This document shows positions 1 through 6,975 of a stretch of 20,044 bases of DNA, piece after piece. The stretch lies in NCBI GenBank assembly GCA_052387235.1, contig JBQTJJ010000015.1, positions 1 through 20,044 of the forward strand. Reading direction: 5' to 3'. The DNA comes from JBQTJJ01 sp052387235 (GTDB taxonomy: Bacteria > Actinomycetota > Acidimicrobiia > Acidimicrobiales > GCA-2861595). The position numbers and the translations under genes are program-made. Each line of letters starts with the position of its first letter. Position 1 is the first letter of the stretch. The notes beneath the pieces are model-generated. The model was not told the origin of the DNA and made no database searches. It worked only from the letters and a program-made list of their open reading frames with translations.

Positions 1-121
1 GAAGGCTGCGTAACCATGTCAAGAAGACCGTCGGTAAGCCGTGTGCGGGAAAACCGCACGCACGGATTGAAAGGGGGATGGGGAATCGTGCCGGCACTGC
101 CGGCGGCGCGCCCCTGACTAC
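1..121 (+). mobile_element. 3' end of a group II intron (domains V and VI)
   Basis: Positions 36-68 fold like group II intron domain V. The catalytic AGC lies at 37-39. The lower stem pairs 39-43 with 61-65, a two-base CG bulge sits on the 3' side at 59-60, the upper stem pairs 44-48 with 54-58, and the loop is the A-rich 49-53. This is the architecture of the known lactococcal Ll.LtrB domain V. Domain VI would be the following G-rich arm (73-77) pairing with 111-114, capped by a perfect 6-bp hairpin (90-95 with 99-104), with A117 as a possible branch point. The exact 3' splice site is uncertain, roughly 115-125. The rest of the intron and any reverse transcriptase would lie left of the window. 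The usual G-U pair next to the triad is G38 against A66, so the copy may be degenerate. The fold is seen; the identity is inferred from the family pattern. Confidence 0.75.
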
Positions 122-123
122 CA

Positions 124-657
124 ATGGTCGATGAGGATTCCGGCTGGCTCAAAGAGCACATCCGTGACATCCCGGACTTCCCCAAGCCGGGTGTGGTGTT
201 CAAGGACATCACACCGCTGCTGTCGTCCACGGCGGCGTTCCGCCACGTCACCGACGCCATCGCCGACCACTACGCCGGCGCCGCCGTCCACAAGGTCCTG
301 GCCATCGAGGCCCGGGGCTTCATCATCGGGGCGCCGGTGGCCTACCGCTTCGGCGCCGGATTCGTGCCGTGCCGCAAGGCCGGCAAGCTGCCGTGGCAGG
401 TGGAGAAGGAGGAGTACATCCTCGAGTACGGCACCGACCTCCTGGAGATCCACCATGACGCGGTGGCGCCGGGGGAGCGGGTGCTGGTCGTCGACGACGT
501 CCTCGCCACCGGTGGCACCGCCTCGGCGGCCGTGCGCCTGGTCGAGCGCCTCGGCGGTGTGGTGGTCGGGCTGGGCTTCGTGATCGAGCTGGCGTTTCTG
601 GGGGGGCGCTCCAAGCTGGAGGGTAGGGACATCGTGTCGCTCCTCACCTACGAGTAG
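124..657 (+). CDS. apt: Adenine phosphoribosyltransferase
   Basis: This 177-residue cytoplasmic purine-salvage enzyme converts adenine and PRPP to AMP and pyrophosphate. The N-terminus carries the family motif IPDFPKPGVVFKDITPLL (about residues 16-33). The type I phosphoribosyltransferase PRPP loop, VVDDVLATGGTA, is at about 122-133, with the two acidic residues D124 and D125. The length is normal for the family. The ATG at 124 gives the usual N-terminus, but nothing resembling a Shine-Dalgarno lies within 15 bases upstream; instead the putative intron end occupies that space. The original leader may therefore be restored only when the intron is spliced out. relA begins 4 bases after the stop, which suggests an apt-relA operon. 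In many actinobacteria secD-secF lies upstream; that part is outside the window. Confidence 0.95.
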   Translation: MVDEDSGWLKEHIRDIPDFPKPGVVFKDITPLLSSTAAFRHVTDAIADHYAGAAVHKVLAIEARGFIIGAPVAYRFGAGFVPCRKAGKLPWQVEKEEYILEYGTDLLEIHHDAVAPGERVLVVDDVLATGGTASAAVRLVERLGGVVVGLGFVIELAFLGGRSKLEGRDIVSLLTYE

Positions 658-661
658 CGCG

Positions 662-2878
662 GTGGCTGGCACCGACCGAGCTCGCGTCCTGCCGTGGCGC
701 CGGCAGCTGCCCACCGCCCCCGACACGCTCGCGCCCCTGGTGACGGCCTACCGGCACCGCCATCCCAGGGCGGACCTCGCCCTCATCCAGCTGGCCTACG
801 ACGTGGCCGAGAAGGCGCACGAGACCCAGGTCCGCAAGTCGGGCGAGGCCTACATCCACCATCCGGTGGCCGTGGCCACCATCGTGGCCGAGCTCGGGCT
901 CGACGACGTCACCATCGCCTCCGCCCTCCTCCACGACGCGGTGGAGGACACCGGTGTCACGCTCGAGGACGTCAGCCGGGACTTCGGGCCCGAGGTGGCC
1001 TCGATCGTCGACGGTGTCACCAAGCTCGACCGGGTGCGGTTCGACTCGCGCGAGGCGCAGCAGGCGGCGTCCATGCGCAAGATGCTCGTGGCCATGGCCA
1101 AGGACTGGCGGGTTCTGATCATCAAGCTGGCCGACCGCCTCCACAACATGCGGACCATCGCCGCCATGCCGGAGTTCAAGCAGAAGCGGACGGCCCAGGA
1201 GACCCTGGACATCTACGCCCCGCTGGCCCACCGCCTCGGCATCCAGGACATCAAGTGGCAGCTCGAGGACCTGGCCTTCGCCACCCTCCATCCCAAGCCC
1301 TACGCCGAGATCGAGCAGATGGTGGCCGTCCGGGCGCCGGAGCGGGAGATCTACCTGACCCAGGTGCTGGAGGAGGTGCGGGGCCGGCTGGCCCAGAACC
1401 GCATCGAGGCCGAGGTCACGGGGCGGCCCAAGCCGCTCTGGTCCATCTACGAGAAGATGGTGGTGCGGGGCAAGGAGTTCGACGACATCTTCGACCTGGT
1501 GGGCATCCGGGTCCTGGTCGACTCGGTGAAGGACTGCTACGCCGCGCTGGGCTCCATCCACGCCACCTGGAAGCCGGTGCAGGGGCGCTTCAAGGACTAC
1601 ATCGCCATGCCCAAGTTCAACCTCTACCAGTCGCTGCACACCACAGTGGTCGCGCCGCAGGGCAAGCCCCTCGAGGTGCAGATCCGGACCTGGGAGATGC
1701 ACCAGCGGGCGGAGTACGGCATCGCCGCCCACTGGGGCTACAAGGAGAAGGCGTCGCCGGCCGACATCGCCTGGCTCAACCGCATCGTCGACTGGCAGCG
1801 GGAGACCGACGACCCGGCCGAGTTCCTGAAGAACCTCAAGCTCGACCTGGAGCAGGACGAGGTCTTCGTCTTCACGCCCAAGGGCAAGGTGGTCACCCTG
1901 CCGGTGGGCGCCACGCCGGTGGACTTCGCCTACGCCATCCACACCGAGGTCGGCCACCGCTGCATCGGCGCCCGCGTGAACGGGCGCCTGTCGCCGCTGG
2001 ACTCCCAGCTCCACTCCGGCGACACGGTGGAGATCTTCACCTCCAAGGTGCCCTCGGCCGGTCCCTCACGGGACTGGCTCAAGCTGGTGGCCACCCCCCG
2101 GGCCCGCAACAAGATCCGGCAGTGGTTCTCCCGGGAGCGGCGCGAGGACGCCATCGAGAACGGGCGGGAGGAGCTCACCAAGGCCCTGCGCAAGGAGGGC
2201 CTGCCCGTCCAGAAGGTGGTGACATCGCCGATGCTCATCACCCTGGCCGCCACCATGAACTACCTCGACCTCGACGCCCTCCACGCTGCCATCGGCGACG
2301 GCCACGTGTCGGCCCGGTCGGTGGCCCAGCGCCTGGCCCGCGAGCTGCGGGGCGGCGACCACGAGGAGCAGCTCCCGGCCACTGTGCGCCAGCCCCGACG
2401 GCCGGGGCGGGACCAGTCGGCCGGCGTGCACGTCGAGGGCCTCGACGACGTGATGGTCCGCCTCTCCCGCTGTTGCACCCCGGTGCCCGGCGACGAGATC
2501 CTCGGCTTCGTGACCCGCGGCCGCGGTGTCTCGGTCCACCGCTCCGACTGCGCGAACGCCATGTCCCTCGCCGGCGGCCAGGCCGACCGCGTCATCGAGG
2601 TGGAGTGGGACCGGGAGCGGCAGGGCACCTTCGTGGCGTCCATCGAGGTCAAGGCCCTCGACCGGGCCCGCCTCCTGGCCGACGTCACCCGCTCCCTCTC
2701 CGAGCACTACGTCAACATCCTCTCCAGCTCCAGCCAGACAGGCGCCGATCGCGTGAGCACCATGCGCTTCGACTTCGAGCTCGCCGACCCCGCCCACCTC
2801 GACTCCCTGATGACCAGCGTGAAGCGCATCGACAGCGTCTACGACGCCTACCGGGTCCTCCCCGGCAAGGGCAACTGA
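662..2878 (+). CDS. relA: Bifunctional (p)ppGpp synthetase/hydrolase, RelA/SpoT family
   Basis: This 738-residue long-form RSH protein makes and degrades the alarmone (p)ppGpp in the stringent response. Domains in order are: HD hydrolase (about 45-200, with H66/H67 and the HDxxED motif H91-D92...E95-D96); synthetase (about 250-365, SIYEKM, FDDIFDLVGIRV and YQSLHT motifs); TGS (about 399-460); a conserved-cysteine region with C604-C605; and a C-terminal ACT domain (about 660-735). The synthetase loop reads RFKD (309-312), the RxKD signature of bifunctional Rel/Spo enzymes rather than the ExDD of synthetase-only RelA. With the intact HD motif this predicts both activities. The GTG start at 662 is 4 bases after apt and gives a normal length. 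A large palindrome begins 16 bases after the stop and could end transcription of apt-relA. Confidence 0.96.
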   Translation: MAGTDRARVLPWRRQLPTAPDTLAPLVTAYRHRHPRADLALIQLAYDVAEKAHETQVRKSGEAYIHHPVAVATIVAELGLDDVTIASALLHDAVEDTGVTLEDVSRDFGPEVASIVDGVTKLDRVRFDSREAQQAASMRKMLVAMAKDWRVLIIKLADRLHNMRTIAAMPEFKQKRTAQETLDIYAPLAHRLGIQDIKWQLEDLAFATLHPKPYAEIEQMVAVRAPEREIYLTQVLEEVRGRLAQNRIEAEVTGRPKPLWSIYEKMVVRGKEFDDIFDLVGIRVLVDSVKDCYAALGSIHATWKPVQGRFKDYIAMPKFNLYQSLHTTVVAPQGKPLEVQIRTWEMHQRAEYGIAAHWGYKEKASPADIAWLNRIVDWQRETDDPAEFLKNLKLDLEQDEVFVFTPKGKVVTLPVGATPVDFAYAIHTEVGHRCIGARVNGRLSPLDSQLHSGDTVEIFTSKVPSAGPSRDWLKLVATPRARNKIRQWFSRERREDAIENGREELTKALRKEGLPVQKVVTSPMLITLAATMNYLDLDALHAAIGDGHVSARSVAQRLARELRGGDHEEQLPATVRQPRRPGRDQSAGVHVEGLDDVMVRLSRCCTPVPGDEILGFVTRGRGVSVHRSDCANAMSLAGGQADRVIEVEWDRERQGTFVASIEVKALDRARLLADVTRSLSEHYVNILSSSSQTGADRVSTMRFDFELADPAHLDSLMTSVKRIDSVYDAYRVLPGKGN

Positions 2879-2887
2879 CCCCCCCGA

Positions 2888-3862
2888 TCAGGCACTGGTA
2901 GCGGGATCGGTGGCCAGGCCCACCGATCCCGCCACCAGAGCTCGGCCCACCTGCCTCCGCGCCGCCCGCACCCTCGCCACGACCTGGTGCGGATGCCGCC
3001 AGATCTCGTCTTCGCTGATGCGGACGACGGCGGCCCAACCCGCCTCCCGCAGGAGGCCATCCCGGCGTGCGTCGCGGGCCCGGTCGAGCGGGCTGCTGTG
3101 GTGGATGTCGCTGTCGACCTCGACCACGATCTTCAGCGCCCGGTCGAGGAAATCGACCCGGCCGACCCACTCGTGGCCGCCCACATCGACCTGCCGGTCG
3201 AGCGGCGGTTCGCCGGCGTCGGCAAGGATCCGGGCGAATCGCGCCTCGAGGCCGCTGGCGGTGGCCACGTAGCCCGGTGGCCGGTCGGCCAGAACCGCGC
3301 GCAGCACCGTGATGCCGCCGCGCCCGGTGGCGCCGAGCTCCTCGAGCATGGCGTGGAGCGTGGGAAGGATCGACGGGCTCCTCCCCACCACCGTCTCCAC
3401 CAGGCGGTCGAGGCGAGCGGGATGCACGCCGCCGGCCAGGTCGAACAGCGTTCGGGCCAGCGTGGTCACGGGGATGCCGTGGCGATCGGTGACATGCGAG
3501 GCGGGAAGGAACCGCGGGTGGTGCACCACGGCGACGAGTGCCTCGCAGCGGGACCGGCTTCGGGGCCGGCTGACGTGGTGCGTCGAGAACGAGAACCCGG
3601 GAAGGCCCCACAGCGCAGCGGCCGAGCCGTGTGAGACGACTGCACCCGGGCCGGCGTCGAGCACCGCGATCATGAGGTCCTGGCGGATCCCCCGGGGGGC
3701 GCCGACGAGCCGGAGGACCCTCGGCGTCGGCATGTCCCAGTCCGATCCCTCGATCCGGTGGCGCAGTGCCGCGGGGCCGGGGCTCAACTGCCGGGCCTGG
3801 CGCAGCGCCACCACCGCGTACTGCAGCGCAGCCAGCTCACGGAGCTCCTCGTCGAAAGCCAT
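2888..3862 (-). CDS. AbiEi-antitoxin-like protein with C-terminal DUF559 (Vsr-fold) nuclease domain
   Basis: This is a 324-residue protein on the opposite strand to its neighbours. The N-terminal part (about 1-190) resembles the AbiEi-type antitoxin/winged-helix family common in actinobacteria: SHGSAAALWGLPGF followed by a segment with TLARTLFDLA. The C-terminal part resembles DUF559, a Vsr/PD-(D/E)XK-like fold: D237 in VDFLD, then VEVD with E248 and D250, a following HH pair, and the helix RDARRDGLLREAGW. The ATG at 3862 has a GGAG about 5 bases upstream on the minus strand. A GTG at 3934 would add 24 residues but would begin inside the right palindrome. The last 16 or so residues are encoded by the left palindrome. 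No toxin partner is adjacent, so toxin-antitoxin function is not supported. Actual role and target are unknown; DNA cleavage or repair is only an inference from the fold. Confidence 0.82.
   Translation of the reverse strand: MAFDEELRELAALQYAVVALRQARQLSPGPAALRHRIEGSDWDMPTPRVLRLVGAPRGIRQDLMIAVLDAGPGAVVSHGSAAALWGLPGFSFSTHHVSRPRSRSRCEALVAVVHHPRFLPASHVTDRHGIPVTTLARTLFDLAGGVHPARLDRLVETVVGRSPSILPTLHAMLEELGATGRGGITVLRAVLADRPPGYVATASGLEARFARILADAGEPPLDRQVDVGGHEWVGRVDFLDRALKIVVEVDSDIHHSSPLDRARDARRDGLLREAGWAAVVRISEDEIWRHPHQVVARVRAARRQVGRALVAGSVGLATDPATSA
2891..2938. repeat. 48-bp imperfect palindrome, left copy (possible relA terminator)
   Basis: The arm at 2895-2913 pairs with 2920-2938 in 18 of 19 positions around a 6-base loop. 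The same 48-bp unit recurs at 3902-3949 in the same orientation, with about 37 of 48 bases identical by eye. The first 14 bases are the same and most of the last 19 are too. The two copies bracket the minus-strand nuclease-fold gene, and this one encodes that gene's last residues. It also lies just beyond the relA stop between convergent genes, so it could act as a two-way terminator, though no T-run follows. REP-like palindrome is the closest named category; the family is unknown to me. Confidence 0.8.
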
Positions 3863-3901
3863 GATCTCCAGGCAACCAGCCACGTGTGACACGGCCTCCG
3901 C

Positions 3902-3949
3902 GGCACTGGTAGCGGAACTCGTCCCCCTGGCCACCGATTCCGCTACCAG
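3902..3949. repeat. 48-bp imperfect palindrome, right copy
   Basis: Positions 3905-3917 pair perfectly with 3938-3950 (13 bp), with a less paired centre. It is the partner of the copy at 2891-2938 and has the same length and orientation. Differences are concentrated in the centre, while the outer arms are conserved. It lies in the gap between the divergent DUF559 gene and hisS, upstream of both starts. It could be a boundary of an inserted cassette, a REP-like element, or an operator for the minus-strand gene. Confidence 0.8.
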
Positions 3950-3989
3950 TCGCGGTTGTGGGGGCGGAAGGGGCGGGAGGGGGAGCCGC

Positions 3990-3995
3990 TAACCT
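3990..3995 (+). promoter_or_regulatory. Candidate -10 box of a leaderless hisS promoter
   Basis: TAACCT fits the TANNNT form and ends 6 bases before the GTG start of hisS. Transcription would begin at or next to the start codon, giving a leaderless mRNA, a common arrangement in actinobacteria. No Shine-Dalgarno lies in the 6-base gap and no clear -35 is visible. Confidence 0.5.
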
Positions 3996-4001
3996 CGGCC
4001 G

Positions 4002-5240
4002 GTGCCCCTGTTCCAGGCCCCGCCGGGCACGTTCGACGTCCTACCGCCGGCGTCGGCGCGGTACGAGCGGCTGATCGGCCTGTTCGACGGGCTGGCGCGC
4101 GGCGCCGGCTACGGGCTGGTGGTGAGCCCGATGTACGAGGACGTGGGCGTGTTCCGGCGGGTGGGGGAGGGCACCGACATCGTGCGGAAGGAGATGTACG
4201 AGTTCACCGACCGCGGCGGGCGCCGGCTGGCGCTGCGGCCCGAGGGCACGGCGTCCCTGGTGCGGGCCTTCGTGCAGCACAACCCGCCCACGCCGTTCAA
4301 GGCCTTCTACGTGGCGCCCCATTTCCGCCAGGAGCGCCAGCAGGCCGGCCGGTACCGCCAGCACCACCAGCTCGGGGCCGAGGCGCTGGGGTCGGAGGAC
4401 CCCGATCTCGACGTCGAGGTGATCGCCCTGGCGTGGGCCCTGCTCGACGCCGTCGGCCTCACCCGGGTGCGGCTGCGGCTCACGTCGCTGGGCGACGACA
4501 CGTGCCGCCCCGCCTACCGCGACGAGCTCCTCGCGTACCTGCGGGAGCGGGAGGCGCAGCTGTGCGACGAGCACGCCCCCCGGCTCGGTGAGAACCCGAT
4601 GCGGGTCCTCGACTGCAAGCGGGAGGGCTGCCTGGCCGCGTCGGCCGGCGCCCCCCGGATGCGGGACCGGCTGTGCGACCCGTGCCGGGCCCACCTCGCC
4701 CGGGTCGAGGACGGCCTCACCGCACTCGGCGTGCCGTTCAGCCCCGACCCCACCCTCGTGCGGGGGCTCGACTACTACACCCGCACCACGTTCGAGTTCG
4801 AGGCAGGGGCGCTGGATTCGTCGCAGAACGGCGCCGGCGGCGGCGGGCGCTACGACGGGCTGGTGGCGTCGCTGGGCGGCCCGCCCACGCCCGGGATCGG
4901 CTTCGGGCTCGGCATCGAGCGCATCCTCCTGGCGGCCGACGCCGAGGGCGTCTTCGCCGTGCCGGACGACCGGCTGGACGTGTTCGTCGTCGACACCACC
5001 GGCGGGGAGGCGGCCCGGGACGCGACGGCGGCGCTGCGGCGGGCCGGCCTGCGGGTCGACCGGGCCTTCGACGGTCGGTCCTTCAAGTCGCAGATGAAGG
5101 CGGCGCTGCGGTCGGGTGCCGCCCTGGCCGTCGTGATCGAACCGGGTGGGACCACCATCCGCACCCTGCGGGAGAAGGGCGAGGCCGAGGACGTGGAACG
5201 GGCAGAGGTCGTGGAGCGCGTGAAGAAGCGGTTGGGCTGA
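4002..5240 (+). CDS. hisS: Histidine-tRNA ligase
   Basis: This 412-residue class II aminoacyl-tRNA synthetase charges tRNA-His. The N-terminal APPGTFDVLPP is typical of HisRS. Motif 2 is HFRQERQQAGRYRQ, with R109 and E111. The histidine-binding signature LVRGLDYYTRTTFEFE begins at about residue 252 and is followed by the glycine-rich GAGGGGRYDGL. The C-terminal anticodon-binding domain covers about 325-412 (LDVFVVDT...AALRRAGLRVD). The GTG at 4002 is chosen because the protein begins with conserved sequence there and a TANNNT box lies just upstream. aspS begins 2 bases after the stop, so the two are cotranscribed, as in many actinobacteria. Confidence 0.96.
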   Translation: MPLFQAPPGTFDVLPPASARYERLIGLFDGLARGAGYGLVVSPMYEDVGVFRRVGEGTDIVRKEMYEFTDRGGRRLALRPEGTASLVRAFVQHNPPTPFKAFYVAPHFRQERQQAGRYRQHHQLGAEALGSEDPDLDVEVIALAWALLDAVGLTRVRLRLTSLGDDTCRPAYRDELLAYLREREAQLCDEHAPRLGENPMRVLDCKREGCLAASAGAPRMRDRLCDPCRAHLARVEDGLTALGVPFSPDPTLVRGLDYYTRTTFEFEAGALDSSQNGAGGGGRYDGLVASLGGPPTPGIGFGLGIERILLAADAEGVFAVPDDRLDVFVVDTTGGEAARDATAALRRAGLRVDRAFDGRSFKSQMKAALRSGAALAVVIEPGGTTIRTLREKGEAEDVERAEVVERVKKRLG

Positions 5241-5242
5241 GG

Positions 5243-6964
5243 ATGCTGCGATCGGACTACTGCGGGACGCTGAGCGAGGCCGACGAGGGCCGCCTCGTCA
5301 CCGTGTGCGGCTGGGTGGCCAGCCGGCGCGAGCACGGCGAGCACCTGGCCTTCCTCGACCTGCGGGACCACACCGGCGTGATCCAGTGCGTGGTGGACCA
5401 TGCCTCGGTCCTGCGCTCGGAGTACGTGCTCAGGATCACGGGCTCGGTGCGCCGCCGGCCGGCGGGCACCGCCAACGACAACCTTCCCACGGGCCAGGTG
5501 GAGCTGGGCGACTGCGAGGTCGAGGTCCTGTCCGCGGCCGAGCCGCCGCCCTTCCCCGTCACCGACCGCACCGACGCCGACGAGACGGTGCGACTGCGGC
5601 ACCGCTACGTGGACCTGCGCCGCGACCGCATGCAGCGCAACCTGCGCCTCCGGGCCCGGGTCAACAGCGCGCTGCGCCGGTCCATGGAGGGCCAGGGGTT
5701 CGTCGAGATCGAGACGCCGATGCTGATCGCGTCCACGCCCGAGGGCGCCCGCGACTTCGTGGTCCCCTCCCGCCTGCACGCCGGCTCCTTCTACGCCCTG
5801 CCCCAGAGCCCCCAGCTGTTCAAGCAGCTGTGCATGGTGGGCGGCATCGACCGCTACTACCAGATCGCCCGCTGCCTCCGCGACGAGGACCTGCGGGCCG
5901 ACCGGCAGTTCGAGTTCATGCAGCTCGACGTCGAGGCCTCGTTCGTGGGCCAGGAGGACGTCCTCGGCTTCATCTCGGTGGCGGTGGCGGCCGCGGCCGA
6001 GGAGGCCACCGGCGTGGCACCCGAGCCGATCGGGCGCATGACGTGGGCCGAGTCCATGGAGCGCTTCGGCACCGACAAGCCCGACGTGCGCTTCGGCATG
6101 GAGCTGGTGGACCTCACGCCCGTCTTCGGCGCCACGGAGTTCAACGCCTTCAAGGCGCCGGCCGTGAAGGGCATCCGCGTCCCCGGCGCCGGCGCCCTCA
6201 CCCGCTCCCGCCTCGACGCCCTCACCGACAAGGCCAAGCAGTTCGGCGCCAAGGGCCTGGTGTGGATGCGCGTGGGCGCCGAGGAGGCACTCGACTCGCC
6301 GGTCGCCCGGTTCCTCTCGGAGAAGGAGCAGGCCGGCGTCGCCGGCGCCCTCGAGGCCGAGCCTGGCGACCTCCTGCTCCTCGTCGCCGACGAGCGCCGG
6401 AAGGCCAACCACGTCCTCGGCCTCCTGCGCCTGGAGCTCGGGAAGCCCCCCGTGAACGAGGGCGGCTTCCACTTCCTCTGGATCACCGAGTTCCCGCTCT
6501 TCGAGGGGCTGGGGGACGACGGCAAGCCCATCCCGGCCCACCACCCGTTCACCATGCCCCACCCCGGCGACCTCGACCGCATGGAGGAGGACCCCCTGTC
6601 GGTGCGCTCCCAGGCCTACGACCTCGTGCTCAACGGCTGGGAGCTGGGCTCCGGAAGCGTGCGGATCCACCGCCGCGACGTGCAGGAGCGGGTGCTGGCC
6701 ATGCTCGGCATCGGGCCCGAGGAGGCCCAGGCCCGCTTCGGGTTCCTGCTCGACGCCTTCCGCTACGGCGCCCCGCCCCACGCCGGCTTCGCCTTCGGCA
6801 TCGACCGCCTGGTGGCCCTGCTCGCCGGCGAGGAGAACATCCGCGAGGTGATCGCGTTCCCGAAGACCCAGTCGGGCGCCGATCCCCTCACCAGGGCGCC
6901 CACCCCGATCGACCAGGCCCAGCTCTCCGAGTTGGGCATCCGCGTCCTGCCGCCCCCGTCGTAG
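5243..6964 (+). CDS. aspS: Aspartate-tRNA ligase, probably non-discriminating (Asp/Asn)
   Basis: This 573-residue bacterial-type AspRS has an N-terminal OB-fold anticodon domain (about 1-105) and a class II catalytic core with motif 2 (RDEDLRADRQFEFMQLD). It also has the GAD insertion (about 290-410) and motif 3 (GFAFGIDRLVALLAG, starting near residue 515). H31 in RREHG and G75 in RRPAGTAN match the His/Gly pair reported for non-discriminating AspRS; discriminating enzymes such as that of E. coli carry Leu and Lys. That predicts formation of Asp-tRNA-Asn for later amidation by GatCAB, which is not in the window. The frame stays open upstream into hisS, but the conserved N-terminus MLRSDYCG starts at 5243. 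rarA follows after 11 bases. Confidence 0.96.
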   Translation: MLRSDYCGTLSEADEGRLVTVCGWVASRREHGEHLAFLDLRDHTGVIQCVVDHASVLRSEYVLRITGSVRRRPAGTANDNLPTGQVELGDCEVEVLSAAEPPPFPVTDRTDADETVRLRHRYVDLRRDRMQRNLRLRARVNSALRRSMEGQGFVEIETPMLIASTPEGARDFVVPSRLHAGSFYALPQSPQLFKQLCMVGGIDRYYQIARCLRDEDLRADRQFEFMQLDVEASFVGQEDVLGFISVAVAAAAEEATGVAPEPIGRMTWAESMERFGTDKPDVRFGMELVDLTPVFGATEFNAFKAPAVKGIRVPGAGALTRSRLDALTDKAKQFGAKGLVWMRVGAEEALDSPVARFLSEKEQAGVAGALEAEPGDLLLLVADERRKANHVLGLLRLELGKPPVNEGGFHFLWITEFPLFEGLGDDGKPIPAHHPFTMPHPGDLDRMEEDPLSVRSQAYDLVLNGWELGSGSVRIHRRDVQERVLAMLGIGPEEAQARFGFLLDAFRYGAPPHAGFAFGIDRLVALLAGEENIREVIAFPKTQSGADPLTRAPTPIDQAQLSELGIRVLPPPS

Positions 6965-6975
6965 GCCCCGAGCCG

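Noticed and set aside
644..2014. Long minus-strand open frame opposite relA
   Set aside because: It is a mirror of the relA coding frame with biased composition and no recognisable domain.
2888..3862. Complete AbiE toxin-antitoxin pair
   Set aside because: No AbiEii-type nucleotidyltransferase gene lies next to it; only the AbiEi-like region is present.
3863..4001. T-box or other tRNA-sensing leader before hisS
   Set aside because: The gap is short, the T-box sequence (TGGNACCGCG) is absent, and a -10 box next to the start codon leaves no leader.
3956..4591. Second plus-strand frame overlapping hisS
   Set aside because: Out of frame with hisS, Gly/Ala/Arg/Pro-rich and without domains.
4673..5242. 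Upstream extension of the aspS frame into hisS
   Set aside because: The extension is Arg/Gly/Pro-rich noise; the conserved AspRS N-terminus starts at 5243, 2 bases after the hisS stop.
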